NCBI GenBank assembly: GCA_027488375.1
Contig: JAIYBW010000006.1
Span: 1-64,000 of the forward strand
Direction of reading: 5' to 3'
Source: Pseudomonadota bacterium
Lineage (GTDB): Bacteria; Bdellovibrionota; Bacteriovoracia; Bacteriovoracales; Bacteriovoracaceae
DNA length: 64,000 bases
The stretch's first letter is position 1, and each line of letters begins with the position of its first letter. Below the pieces are notes generated by a model. It was not told the origin of the DNA, did no database searches, and saw only the letters and a program-made list of their open reading frames with translations. Made by a program: the position numbers and the translations under genes. Below, piece by piece: positions 25,500 through 33,687 of the stretch.

Positions 25500-27053
25500 A
25501 TGGATCCAGTTATGATGGCAATTGTTGGAGCAGTGGCAGGAGCAGTGATTGCTTTTGTATTGCTGACTATTAAAAATTCTGCCGCTCAAAAATCGAAAGA
25601 AGGTGAAGCTCAGGATATTTTGAAAAAAGCTCAAGCTGAAGCTGAAGACTTACGTAAAAAAGCTCAGAATGATGCTAAAAATATTGTTCGTGAAGAGCGC
25701 AGTCAGCTTGAAAATGAAATGGAGAAAAAGAAAAAACATCTCACTGATTTTGAGAGAGGTTTAACCAAGAAAGAAGTCGCTTTAGAGCAAAAGACAGAGC
25801 AGATTCAAAAAGATCAAGATCGCATTAAGACTAAAGAAACAGATCTTGAAGCAAAAAATCAAAAGCTTGATGTTGAACTGAAAAAGAATACTGAAATTCA
25901 AGATGAGCTTGCTAACAAGCTTACTCAAGTTGCAGGACTCACAAAAGAGCAGGCCAAGGCAGAACTTATTGAAGCCATTGAGCAAGAAGCTAAAGTTGAT
26001 GCGGCCAAAAGAGTAAAGAGAGTTGAAGAAGAGGCCAATGAAGAATCTGAAAAACGCGCCAAGAGAATTGTAGGGATTGCGATCCAGAGATTTGCTGGAG
26101 AGTACGTTGCTGAGCAAACGATCTCTTCAGTAGAAATTGCTGATGATGGAGTTAAAGGGAGACTCATTGGACGTGAAGGTCGAAACATCCGCGCTTTCGA
26201 GCAGATTTGTGGTGTCGATCTGATTATTGATGACACTCCTGGAATTGTGACAATTTCTTCATTCAACGTTGTTCGTAAAGAAATCTCACGTATGACCATT
26301 GAGCGTCTCATAGCTGATGGTCGTATCCATCCTGCTAAGATTGAAGAGTTTTATGAAAAATGTAAGCATGAATTTGAATCTCGCCTGCGTGAGTTAGGTG
26401 AGAAAGCTCAGATGGAAATTGGGGTCCACGGGATTCATCCAGAAATTCTTAAACTCATCGGTGCCCTTAACTGGAGAACTTCTTATACTCAAAATCAATA
26501 CCAGCACGCTCTAGAAACAGCTTTCCTTGCTGGTAATATGGCCGCTGAATTAGGTCTCAACGTGAAGCAGGCCCGTCGTGCAGGTCTTATGCATGATATT
26601 GGTAAAGTTTTAGATGCTTCAGCTGAAGGATCTCATGCTGTGATTGGTGCTGATTTCGCTAAAAAATATGGAGAGTCTCCAGATATCGTTCATGCGATTC
26701 GTGCTCACCATGATGATGAAAAACCAGAATCAGTTCTTGCTCACCTTGTTGCGGCCGGAGATGCTCTCTCAGGAGCTCGTCCTGGAGCAAGAAAGGCATT
26801 AAAAGAGTCTTATGTCTCTCGACTTTCTGATATTGAAAAAATCGTCAATAGCTTTGAAGGTGTTCACCGCTCATATGCGATTTCTGCTGGACGTGAAGTT
26901 CGCGTGTTAGTGGAAAATGAAAAAGTTTCTGATGAGCAAACTATTATGCTCTCTCGAGATATTGCTCGCAAAATTGAGCAAGAGATGTCTTATCCAGGAA
27001 CAATTAAAGTTTCTGTGATTCGTGAGACACGTGCTGTTGGTATTGCTAAGTAA
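25500..27053 (+). CDS. rny: Ribonuclease Y
   Basis: RNase Y is a membrane-anchored endonuclease that starts mRNA decay in bacteria, often those without RNase E. The 517-residue protein has an N-terminal membrane helix (about 3-22) and a long charged coiled coil (about 30-190). A KH domain follows (GRLIGREGRNIRAFE, about 220-235). The HD domain has the metal residues HALETAFLAG and LMHDIGKVLD. Length is standard. AAGGGGA lies 7 bases before the ATG. Confidence 0.97.
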   Translation: MDPVMMAIVGAVAGAVIAFVLLTIKNSAAQKSKEGEAQDILKKAQAEAEDLRKKAQNDAKNIVREERSQLENEMEKKKKHLTDFERGLTKKEVALEQKTEQIQKDQDRIKTKETDLEAKNQKLDVELKKNTEIQDELANKLTQVAGLTKEQAKAELIEAIEQEAKVDAAKRVKRVEEEANEESEKRAKRIVGIAIQRFAGEYVAEQTISSVEIADDGVKGRLIGREGRNIRAFEQICGVDLIIDDTPGIVTISSFNVVRKEISRMTIERLIADGRIHPAKIEEFYEKCKHEFESRLRELGEKAQMEIGVHGIHPEILKLIGALNWRTSYTQNQYQHALETAFLAGNMAAELGLNVKQARRAGLMHDIGKVLDASAEGSHAVIGADFAKKYGESPDIVHAIRAHHDDEKPESVLAHLVAAGDALSGARPGARKALKESYVSRLSDIEKIVNSFEGVHRSYAISAGREVRVLVENEKVSDEQTIMLSRDIARKIEQEMSYPGTIKVSVIRETRAVGIAK

Positions 27054-27073
27054 TTTTTCAAAGGGGAGGATTC

Positions 27074-27754
27074 ATGGAAAAGTGTGCACTTGTCACTGGA
27101 TCCTCCTCTGGTCTTGGTTTAGAGATCACTCGCTATCTTGTTGAGTCTGGTTACACTGTTTTTGGTGGATCACGTTCAGGTACGGATTTTGAGCATGAAA
27201 ATTTTTACGATGTCGAGCTCGATATCACATCCGAAGAATCTGTTGAGGAATTCTTTGAAACAATCAGAGAGTTTTCGCCTCAACTAGATCTTGTCGTAAA
27301 CAATGCAGGCATTTGTGAAATGTCGTCTGTGGCCGAAACAACTCTCTCTCAATTTGAAGCTCACCTTGCCACAAATACCATTGGCCCTTTTCTCCTCTTT
27401 AAACATCTTGAGCCCTTTTTAATTAAAGATACGACTCATATTATTTCAATTCTCTCTACTGCTGCTCACTATGGTTATCCTAATGTGAGTGCTTATAATG
27501 CCTCTAAGTTTGGTCAATTAGGATTGTTAGAGAGTCTTAAAAAAGAGTGGAAAGATTACAAGCTTAGATTTACTAATCTTTTTCCAGGGGCCATCAATAC
27601 GCCTCTTTGGGATAAGATGGGCAGTCGTTTTTCTCGAGAAAAAATGCTTTCTCCTTCAGACTTCATGAATGTTTTTAGTTTTGTTGTAGAAGCTCCCCCT
27701 ACCTTGCAATTTCCAGAACTCACTTTTTTACATAAAGACGGATTCATTGAATGA
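27074..27754 (+). CDS. Short-chain dehydrogenase/reductase
   Basis: The 226-residue protein is a classical SDR. It has the NAD(P)-binding TGSSSGLG (about residues 8-15), the structural NNAG (about 76-79), and catalytic Ser and Y-x-x-x-K (YNASK, about 140). FPGAINTPL follows, as in typical SDRs. Substrate is unknown. AGGGGAGGA precedes the ATG. It starts the overlapping chain behind rny (27751, 28170, 28582, 29358), whose members have no shared obvious pathway. Confidence 0.9.
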   Translation: MEKCALVTGSSSGLGLEITRYLVESGYTVFGGSRSGTDFEHENFYDVELDITSEESVEEFFETIREFSPQLDLVVNNAGICEMSSVAETTLSQFEAHLATNTIGPFLLFKHLEPFLIKDTTHIISILSTAAHYGYPNVSAYNASKFGQLGLLESLKKEWKDYKLRFTNLFPGAINTPLWDKMGSRFSREKMLSPSDFMNVFSFVVEAPPTLQFPELTFLHKDGFIE

Positions 27755-28173
27755 GTTTTTTTTCTGTCTCTAAAAGAAAGATCGTCGAGATTATTGTTTT
27801 AATTGCTTTCGATGCCCTTTTTTACTTTTTGTGGGGAAGTTGGGACTTTGTCATTCTTTTTTCTTTTGGATTTGTATGGAATTGGGTAGCCGCTCAAGAG
27901 AGTGAGGTGAGTTATGGAAATACTCGTCGTTATCGCTTCTCAACCCTAAAGACCGTTTTTAATTTACAAAATTTAGCGTTAAAGCCTTTTCAAAAATTTC
28001 CTATCCCTGTGCATATTTTAGTAAAAATTTTACCGGCCGGTATATTTTGGAGTGCTGTGATTCTTTTTAATGAAAGTGATATGCCTTACTGGGCCGTGTT
28101 TTTAGGAAGTCTTGCTTTTGAGCTTATGAATCTAGAATCTTTATTTCTTAATTCTCGAGGGCCAAAAGCATGA
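27751..28173 (+). CDS. Small membrane protein of unknown function
   Basis: I recognise no family. The 140-residue protein has a basic start (SVSKRKI) and about four hydrophobic segments (about residues 12-28, 30-46, 88-104, 110-128). A basic loop between them contains RRYRFSTLKT. It overlaps both the SDR and the following Nudix gene by 4 bases (ATGA), so it is translated as part of that operon. An inner-membrane location is inferred from the helices and absence of a cleavable signal. Confidence 0.65.
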   Translation: MSFFSVSKRKIVEIIVLIAFDALFYFLWGSWDFVILFSFGFVWNWVAAQESEVSYGNTRRYRFSTLKTVFNLQNLALKPFQKFPIPVHILVKILPAGIFWSAVILFNESDMPYWAVFLGSLAFELMNLESLFLNSRGPKA

Positions 28174-28592
28174 AGCTCCTGCCAGTGGCCATAGCCATTT
28201 TTTTTGAAAATCTTGATGATGAACTAAAACTTTGGGTTCAAGTCCGTGAGGACACGGGACCCTTTCAAGGTCTTTTGGAATTCCCCGGTGGTGGGGTAGA
28301 GCCAGATGAAACTCCCTTAGAAGCAGTGGTGAGAGAAGTTGAAGAGGAAGTTGGCATTAAAATCAATCCAGAAGATGGAAAATTCATGGGGATTTATTCA
28401 AATCCACTCCAAGAGAAAACGATTTTATTATACGTATTTCTTTTTCCTAAAACACCTCTCTTAGAGTCCAAAGGTCAGTGGTTGTCTTTTACTGAGAACG
28501 AACGAAGTCAAATTTACAAAGGGCAAATTCCTGGGCCCAATCATCAAATTATTGATGATCTTTTTTTAGTAAGGTCTAATTATGACAAATAG
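28170..28592 (+). CDS. Nudix hydrolase, MutT-like
   Basis: The 140-residue protein has a complete Nudix box (G-x5-E-x7-REVEEEVGI, about residues 41-63). The preceding FQGLLEFPGGGVE is typical of MutT-type nucleotide triphosphate pyrophosphatases. It may clear oxidised nucleotides, but the substrate is not determined by the motif. The start overlaps the upstream gene by 4 bases, and its end overlaps the next by 11. It is much shorter than the Nudix protein at 22884 and is not a close copy of it. Confidence 0.85.
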   Translation: MKLLPVAIAIFFENLDDELKLWVQVREDTGPFQGLLEFPGGGVEPDETPLEAVVREVEEEVGIKINPEDGKFMGIYSNPLQEKTILLYVFLFPKTPLLESKGQWLSFTENERSQIYKGQIPGPNHQIIDDLFLVRSNYDK

Positions 28593-29361
28593 TATCACCC
28601 AGATTGTTGCTCATAGCTTTTTACTGGCCCTCGCCTTTGGAACTCAGCTTTTTTCACCTGTGGTGAGTACGAAGTTAACGGGAGTTGGGTTTTATAAATT
28701 AGGAACAAGTATAGTTTTAGGAAGCCTTGTTTTATTTGGTGGAGTTGCTTACTCCATGCAACCACAATTAAGTTCTTTTGGTCTTGGCTGTTATGTTTTT
28801 CTAGTGGTCAGTAATATGCTGACTCTTGGTTTGCATAAAGATCATAAAAACTGGGCCATGTGGACTCTTTATATTTTGCAGGTTTTTGTCTTTGTTACAT
28901 TCATCTTTTCAACTTATCTTCTAACTCCTGCATGGATTATGTTTTTCTTTTTCTCCGCACTTCTTTTGGGGATCAGTAATTTTGCGATGATCCTGGGGCA
29001 CTATTATTTAGTTGTCCCAAAGTTGAGTGAAGAGCCTCTCATTTATTGCTTATATATTTTTTGGACAGTTATCTTCTTAAGGCTTATTTTTTCGCTGAGT
29101 CTTTTTTTTACGGCCGCTCAGCCTTTTTTAGAAGAGGGGACTCACCTTGGTGATGGCTATACTTTTAATTGGCTCTTTATTTCCATGCGCTACCTATGGG
29201 GATATATTGCTCCTCTCATTTTGAGTTTTTTTACCTTTAGACTTTGTAAATTACGATCTATACAAAGTGCCACTGGCGTTCTTTACATTGTAGAGTTTTT
29301 TGTTATTGTGGGTGAGTTAATCTCAGTTTATCTTATGGCCAAACATGGTTTAGCATTATGA
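28582..29361 (+). CDS. Polytopic membrane protein of unknown function
   Basis: The 259-residue protein is very hydrophobic, with about seven or eight membrane helices. It has no transport or enzyme motif I can name. A conserved-looking segment, LGHYYLVVPKLSEEPL (about residues 134-149), lies between helices and could be a functional loop. It overlaps the upstream Nudix gene by 11 bases and the downstream zinc-ribbon gene by 4, so it belongs to the same operon. Confidence 0.65.
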   Translation: MTNSITQIVAHSFLLALAFGTQLFSPVVSTKLTGVGFYKLGTSIVLGSLVLFGGVAYSMQPQLSSFGLGCYVFLVVSNMLTLGLHKDHKNWAMWTLYILQVFVFVTFIFSTYLLTPAWIMFFFFSALLLGISNFAMILGHYYLVVPKLSEEPLIYCLYIFWTVIFLRLIFSLSLFFTAAQPFLEEGTHLGDGYTFNWLFISMRYLWGYIAPLILSFFTFRLCKLRSIQSATGVLYIVEFFVIVGELISVYLMAKHGLAL

Positions 29362-29810
29362 TGTCAGTTCAAATAACTTGTTCTCAATGTGGTTCTAGTA
29401 TTGAAGTTCATCCTGATATGAAGGCCGATAAGGTTCATTGTGAAATCTGTCAGCATGTCCAAGATGTAAAATTTAATGCAGATCACGAGGCCGGTGTTTT
29501 AAAAGAATGTCCAGTTTGCTCCCGTCAGGATTTTTATAAGCAAAAAGATTTTAATCGCAAAATTGGCGTGGCCCTTTTTATACTGGCCGCCATTTTGTCG
29601 ATCTGGACTTATGGTCTAAGTTTAGTGGCGCTGTATCTCGTGGATCTTTTTCTTTTTAGAAAGCTGGCCATGGTAGCAATTTGCTATAAGTGTAAAACCA
29701 ATTTTAGAAGTTTAACTAACATGTCGGAAATTCGTGACTATGATCATGAGATGAACGATCGGATTGTTTATTCAGATCATGATTTTAAAGGGAAACCTCT
29801 ATCTCACTGA
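29358..29810 (+). CDS. Zinc-ribbon membrane protein
   Basis: The 150-residue protein has two N-terminal Cys-x2-Cys pairs (CSQCG and CEICQ, about residues 9-35). A third pair follows (CPVCS, about 52-55), then two hydrophobic helices (about 70-105) and a final CYKCK pair. The pairs look like zinc ribbons on both sides of a membrane hairpin. Function is unknown. Its ATG overlaps the previous stop. It is the last gene of the chain; no clear hairpin terminator follows before the promoter at 29850. Confidence 0.7.
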   Translation: MMSVQITCSQCGSSIEVHPDMKADKVHCEICQHVQDVKFNADHEAGVLKECPVCSRQDFYKQKDFNRKIGVALFILAAILSIWTYGLSLVALYLVDLFLFRKLAMVAICYKCKTNFRSLTNMSEIRDYDHEMNDRIVYSDHDFKGKPLSH

Positions 29811-29849
29811 ATTTAAACAGTTATTTGTGTAGTTGGAATTTATTGTGTT

Positions 29850-29879
29850 TTGGTAATCTTAGCTTATTTGTGCTATAAT
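29850..29879 (+). promoter_or_regulatory. Extended -10 promoter upstream of the CNNM/CorC gene
   Basis: TTGGTA (29850-29855) is separated by 18 bases from a perfect TATAAT (29874-29879). The -10 is preceded by TG one base upstream, an extended -10. Transcription from about 29886 would give a leader of about 117 bases before the ATG at 30003. I see no named riboswitch in that leader, only a short AATCTTTAAGATT hairpin at about 29937-29949. Confidence 0.65.
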
Positions 29880-30002
29880 AGATTACGGATTTTTAATAAC
29901 TTAACAGGAGTCTCTCTCTATCGAACCCCCGGCGGAATCTTTAAGATTCAATTTTGCTCATCATCCTTATAATTTCATTTTTTCTTTCATTAGGTACCAG
30001 GT

Positions 30003-31337
30003 ATGAGTCCTGACCAAGAACTATTGGTTTTATTAGTTTCTCTAAGTCTTTCTGCTTTCTTTTCAGGATCCGAAGCTGCTTTGCTTTCTTTACCTCATGA
30101 GAAGGCCAAACAGATTGCTGATGAGCACGGGATTGATACGTGGGCCATGAAGCACTGGCTTCAAAAGCCCAATGATATTCTCACCACGATCTTAGTGGGG
30201 AATAACTTTGTTAACATCTTGATCGCTTCTCTTTCAGCTTCTATCTCTCAACGCTATTTTAACAACGATGCCCTGGCCATTAGTGTTGGTGTGACAACGA
30301 TTGCGATTCTCCTTTTTGGTGAAATTGCTCCAAAAACATTAGGTCGTGGGAGAGCTGAAAAAATAGCTCCTTTCAGTCTTATTGTTTTGATGGGCTTTTA
30401 TTATGCGCTTTTTCCCGTAGTCAAAGCGTTTATGTTTATCATCAAATTAGTTCTCGGTGAAAACGCGAATGTGAGAAGTCGACTTGTGACTAAAGATGAT
30501 ATTGAAGTCATGGTTGAGATGGCCGAAGAGGAAAAGACGATTGATTCAAAACAAATTGACCTTCTCAACTCTATTCTAGAATTTCCTTCCATTAAAGTTA
30601 AAGACATCATGGTTCCGAGAACGAGCATTGAAGGGATTAAAAAAACAAGTTCATTTGATTCTATTATTAATCTTGTGAGGGAAGTGGCCCATAGCCGTTA
30701 TCCTGTTTATCAAGAGGATCTTGATGAGGTTTTGGGGTTTTTGCACGTAAAAGATCTCGCTTTTGTGAATCCTGATGAGAGAAAAAACTTTGATGTGACA
30801 AAATACTTAAAGCCTCCATTTTTTGTCTATGAGCACATGAAAATTCAGGCGGTTTTTGATCATATGAACCGTAAGAAAGTACATCTCGCTCTAGTTAAAG
30901 ATGAGAATGGTCTCGTGGTTGGGATGTTAACTCTTGAAGACATCATGGAAGAAATTTTTGGAGAAATCCAAGATGAGCATGATGATGAAGAGGATGAAAT
31001 CCCTGGAGTGAAGAGTGAGGAGGGAGTGCTTGTCCCTTCAACTATTTCACTTCGTGATCTCTACAATGAATACGATATTAAAATCCCCCTAAATGATAAC
31101 TATTCAACACTGAATGGATTTTTGATGGAGCACTTGGGAAATAATTTTCCTAAGAAAGGTCACATGATTATCTGGGATGGTTTTTCCTTCGAATTAATCC
31201 GTGTGAAAAACTATGAAATTAAGGAAGTGAAAATCAAGTCCGTTAATGGAGACCATCTTAGGTCTTCGAACGGGGAAACTGAACTTTCCGGTGATAATAG
31301 TAAAGAAGAGCTCCATAAGGCCCTAAGTGCTAAATAG
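30003..31337 (+). CDS. CNNM/CorC (HlyC) family transporter with CBS domains
   Basis: The 444-residue protein combines a CNNM (DUF21) membrane domain (about residues 1-170, four hydrophobic segments, SAFFSGSEAALLSL and LLFGEIAPKTLGR). A pair of CBS domains follows (about 195-325, starting KVKDIMVPRTSI), and then a C-terminal CorC/HlyC domain (about 340-420). Family members export or control Mg2+ and Co2+ at the inner membrane. Older 'hemolysin' names are not supported by this layout. The gene has its own extended -10 promoter. Its C-terminal ~25 residues are polar and not part of the domain. Confidence 0.92.
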   Translation: MSPDQELLVLLVSLSLSAFFSGSEAALLSLPHEKAKQIADEHGIDTWAMKHWLQKPNDILTTILVGNNFVNILIASLSASISQRYFNNDALAISVGVTTIAILLFGEIAPKTLGRGRAEKIAPFSLIVLMGFYYALFPVVKAFMFIIKLVLGENANVRSRLVTKDDIEVMVEMAEEEKTIDSKQIDLLNSILEFPSIKVKDIMVPRTSIEGIKKTSSFDSIINLVREVAHSRYPVYQEDLDEVLGFLHVKDLAFVNPDERKNFDVTKYLKPPFFVYEHMKIQAVFDHMNRKKVHLALVKDENGLVVGMLTLEDIMEEIFGEIQDEHDDEEDEIPGVKSEEGVLVPSTISLRDLYNEYDIKIPLNDNYSTLNGFLMEHLGNNFPKKGHMIIWDGFSFELIRVKNYEIKEVKIKSVNGDHLRSSNGETELSGDNSKEELHKALSAK

Positions 31338-31368
31338 CAGGTGCATTAGACCATAAGAGTCAGGCAAC

Positions 31369-31426
31369 TTGTACCCCATACAAAATAGCTTGAAACAGCT
31401 GTAAACTATTTTGGATAGGGGTACAA
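31369..31426 (+). promoter_or_regulatory. Long RBS-sequestering inverted repeat
   Basis: TTGTACCCC (31369-31377) pairs perfectly with GGGGTACAA (31418-31426). Inside it, CAAAATAG (31381-31388) pairs perfectly with CTATTTTG (31406-31413). A small asymmetric internal loop separates the two stems. ACAGCTGT in the apical loop is itself palindromic. The 3' arm ends on the base before the ATG at 31427 and contains the only Shine-Dalgarno (AGGGG). As RNA it would hide the start; as DNA it could bind a dimeric regulator. Confidence 0.6.
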
Positions 31427-32122
31427 ATGAAAACCATGACCAAAACCATTCTCTTCGCTGTTCTTTTCCTCTCTGCCAGCATCTTAACCTTAAGAACAGT
31501 TAGTCAGCATAATGAAAATGTACTCAACGCGAATGAGACTCAGACGAGTCGATTAGAAGTGGATGAAGTTAATCCTGAGGGATTAGACAATATCAAAGCA
31601 GCCCTGCTTAACCCGAATAATTTAAATACAGAAAAAATTGATCTTTTGCTTAATGATTTAGTCAGAACAAAAATAGTTCAAGCTCATTATGGCCAAGGAC
31701 CAGTTCCAACTCTTCCTCTTTCTCCAATCCTTGCTATTTGGAGTGCCTTTGCTCTTTTAAGTATGATGGTGGTGGTGGCGAAGACCAAGAACAGCCATGA
31801 AATTTCACCCCTCTTTAAGCAGTCTATGGACTCTTTAGAGTATCCGGTCCTTATGGTTGATTCAGCTCTAAAAATCGTTTGGCAAAATAAAAGAAGTCAA
31901 AATCTCAATTATACTTCACAAAGATTAGAGCAGATTTTTGATGAGACCTTAGATGGTTCTGAAGTCATGTTTGAATCTAAAACTTATTCTGTTCTCGTCT
32001 CTGAGTTTAATCTCAAGGGAAATCAAAAAAATTATCTTGCTCACCTTATTCCAAGAGCAAAAATCAATTCAAACGAAGTTTCACGGAGCTTTGAATCTGA
32101 TTCCCCGGCCAATACTATTTAA
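31427..32122 (+). CDS. Membrane protein with a PAS-like cytoplasmic domain
   Basis: The 231-residue protein has an N-terminal membrane helix (about residues 6-22) and a ~75-residue periplasmic part. A second helix follows (about 102-120), then a cytoplasmic domain. That domain begins LEYPVLMVDSALKIVWQNKRSQNL, the usual first part of a PAS sensor fold. No kinase, cyclase or output domain follows. It may be a sensor partner; this is inference. The ribosome-binding site is buried in a strong hairpin directly before the ATG. The 3' end overlaps the convergent ferredoxin gene by 8 bases. Confidence 0.65.
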   Translation: MKTMTKTILFAVLFLSASILTLRTVSQHNENVLNANETQTSRLEVDEVNPEGLDNIKAALLNPNNLNTEKIDLLLNDLVRTKIVQAHYGQGPVPTLPLSPILAIWSAFALLSMMVVVAKTKNSHEISPLFKQSMDSLEYPVLMVDSALKIVWQNKRSQNLNYTSQRLEQIFDETLDGSEVMFESKTYSVLVSEFNLKGNQKNYLAHLIPRAKINSNEVSRSFESDSPANTI

Positions 32123-32432
32123 AAGGCTTAATTTTTACATCGCCTAGAACTTTGGCCCGGCAGGAAAGTCTGATTTCTTTGCCTTTAATTGAGTCTGGTC
32201 CATTCTTTTGGCTATACTCCTCACGGATAGCTTCCAGGGTATTTTTTTCAATCACACCAGCTGGCTGGAGATTTTCAGAACCAGAGAGAATTTCTATGCG
32301 GCAGGCGCCACAGGAGCCCGCTAAACAGCCATGTGGGAGCTCATGTCCACGATCGTAAAGTGAATCATAAAGAATTTCGGCTTCATTGACGTCAAATACC
32401 TTGTCTAGGCCTTCAATTGACACTCTGGGCAT
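32115..32432 (-). CDS. 2Fe-2S ferredoxin
   Basis: The 105-residue protein is a plant/adrenodoxin-type [2Fe-2S] ferredoxin. Cluster ligands are Cys36, Cys41, Cys44 and Cys91 (HGCLAGSCGAC, then RLSCRAKV). The fold starts RVSIEGLDKVFDV. It is a cytoplasmic electron carrier; the partner enzyme is not evident from neighbours. AAGGTGA precedes the ATG. It is divergent from leucine dehydrogenase and shares the 109-base intergenic region that contains a perfect palindrome. Confidence 0.88.
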   Translation of the reverse strand: MPRVSIEGLDKVFDVNEAEILYDSLYDRGHELPHGCLAGSCGACRIEILSGSENLQPAGVIEKNTLEAIREEYSQKNGPDSIKGKEIRLSCRAKVLGDVKIKPFK

Positions 32433-32506
32433 AGGATTTCACCTTGTCAAAATCATGAGGGTTTAAGAAACTTCTCAGCGTTAAAAACAAGTCTAACCCA
32501 AGTGCT

Positions 32507-32525
32507 AATTTTGGTCACCAAAATT
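32507..32525 (+). promoter_or_regulatory. Perfect palindrome, candidate operator of leucine dehydrogenase
   Basis: AATTTTGGT and ACCAAAATT form a 9-1-9 perfect inverted repeat centred at 32516. It ends 7 bases before the leucine dehydrogenase ribosome-binding site (AAGGAG, 32531-32536). The symmetry and length fit a dimeric repressor site. Which regulator binds is unknown. It could also fold as a small RNA hairpin in the leader. Confidence 0.5.
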
Positions 32526-32541
32526 GGACAAGGAGCTTTAA

Positions 32542-33654
32542 ATGTTAACTCTTGAGAAAATGTATTCTATGGGACACGAGCAAGTGGTTTATTTCCAGGA
32601 TAAGTCCTGTGGATTAAAGGCCATTATTGCGATTCATGATACGACTTTAGGACCTGCTTTAGGTGGAACTCGTATGTGGCAATATGCAAATGAGGAAGAA
32701 GCCCTCATAGATGTTCTTCGTCTTTCAAAAGGGATGACTTATAAAGCTGCTGTTTCTGGTTTAAATCTTGGTGGTGGTAAAGCCGTTATCATCGGTGATC
32801 CAAAAAAAGATAAATCAGAAGCTCTTTTCCGTGCATTTGGTCGCTTCATTGAATCCCTCAATGGTCGTTACATCACGGCCGAAGATGTGAACACAAGTGT
32901 AGATGATATCGAGCATATTTTTGCTGAAACAAATTACGTGACTGGAGTTGCTCAACAATACGGTGGATCAGGTAACCCTGCTCCTTATACAGCTCTTGGT
33001 GTATTCCGTGGAATTGAAGCTTCTGTCACTCAAGCTTATGGCAACAGAAGCCTTAAAGGCAAAACTGTGGCGATTCAAGGTGTGGGATCAGTGGGCTTTG
33101 AGCTCGCGAAACTTCTTAACGAAGCTGGGGCGAATCTCGTTTATACAGATGTGAATGAGAAAGGTATTCAGAAAATGAAAGAATCATTTTCGAATGCGAA
33201 GTTTGTCACTCCCAATGAAATCTTTGGTGCCGCTTGTGATATCTACGCTCCATGCGCCCTTGGTGCTTCAGTGAATGATGAAACCATCGCTCAAATGAAG
33301 TGCAAAATTATTGCAGGGGCAGCTAATAACCAACTTAAAGAAGACCGTCACGGCCTCATCGTGAAAGAGAAAGGCATCATCTACGCTCCAGATTATCTCA
33401 TCAATGCTGGTGGACTCATGAACGTTTCGATTGAGTTTGAAGGCTGGGCGGATTCTAAATCTCGTCGGATGATCGATACGATTTACGACAAGACTCTTGA
33501 AGTTTTCCGTATCTCTAACGAGCAAAATATCCCAGTTAATAAAGCTGCCGATGTCATGGCCGAGAAGAGAATCGAGTCAATCAAAAACATCAAAAATGCA
33601 TATCTTGGAAAAACTAATTTCAGAATGCCTGGCCAAAAAAATCGCCGAGGATAA
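32542..33654 (+). CDS. Leucine dehydrogenase (Leu/Val/Phe dehydrogenase family)
   Basis: The enzyme reversibly deaminates branched-chain amino acids to 2-oxoacids with NAD+, the first step of Leu/Val/Ile use. The 370-residue protein has GPALGGTRMW, and the catalytic lysines Lys68 (TYK) and Lys80 (LGGGK), the same numbers as in Bacillus leucine dehydrogenase. The NAD-binding GVGSVG follows at about 186-191. AAGGAG lies 5 bases before the ATG, and a palindromic candidate operator lies just upstream. A bidirectional terminator follows. It fits functionally with the fused E1 dehydrogenase at 54779. Confidence 0.93.
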   Translation: MLTLEKMYSMGHEQVVYFQDKSCGLKAIIAIHDTTLGPALGGTRMWQYANEEEALIDVLRLSKGMTYKAAVSGLNLGGGKAVIIGDPKKDKSEALFRAFGRFIESLNGRYITAEDVNTSVDDIEHIFAETNYVTGVAQQYGGSGNPAPYTALGVFRGIEASVTQAYGNRSLKGKTVAIQGVGSVGFELAKLLNEAGANLVYTDVNEKGIQKMKESFSNAKFVTPNEIFGAACDIYAPCALGASVNDETIAQMKCKIIAGAANNQLKEDRHGLIVKEKGIIYAPDYLINAGGLMNVSIEFEGWADSKSRRMIDTIYDKTLEVFRISNEQNIPVNKAADVMAEKRIESIKNIKNAYLGKTNFRMPGQKNRRG

Positions 33655-33660
33655 ATAAAA

Positions 33661-33687
33661 AAGGCTCCGTAAGGAGCCTTTTTTTAT
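33661..33687. terminator. Bidirectional terminator
   Basis: AAGGCTCC (33661-33668) pairs with GGAGCCTT (33673-33680) around GTAA, with A-rich sequence before and seven Ts after. It can terminate leucine dehydrogenase on the plus strand and the giant repeat gene on the minus strand. Confidence 0.92.
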
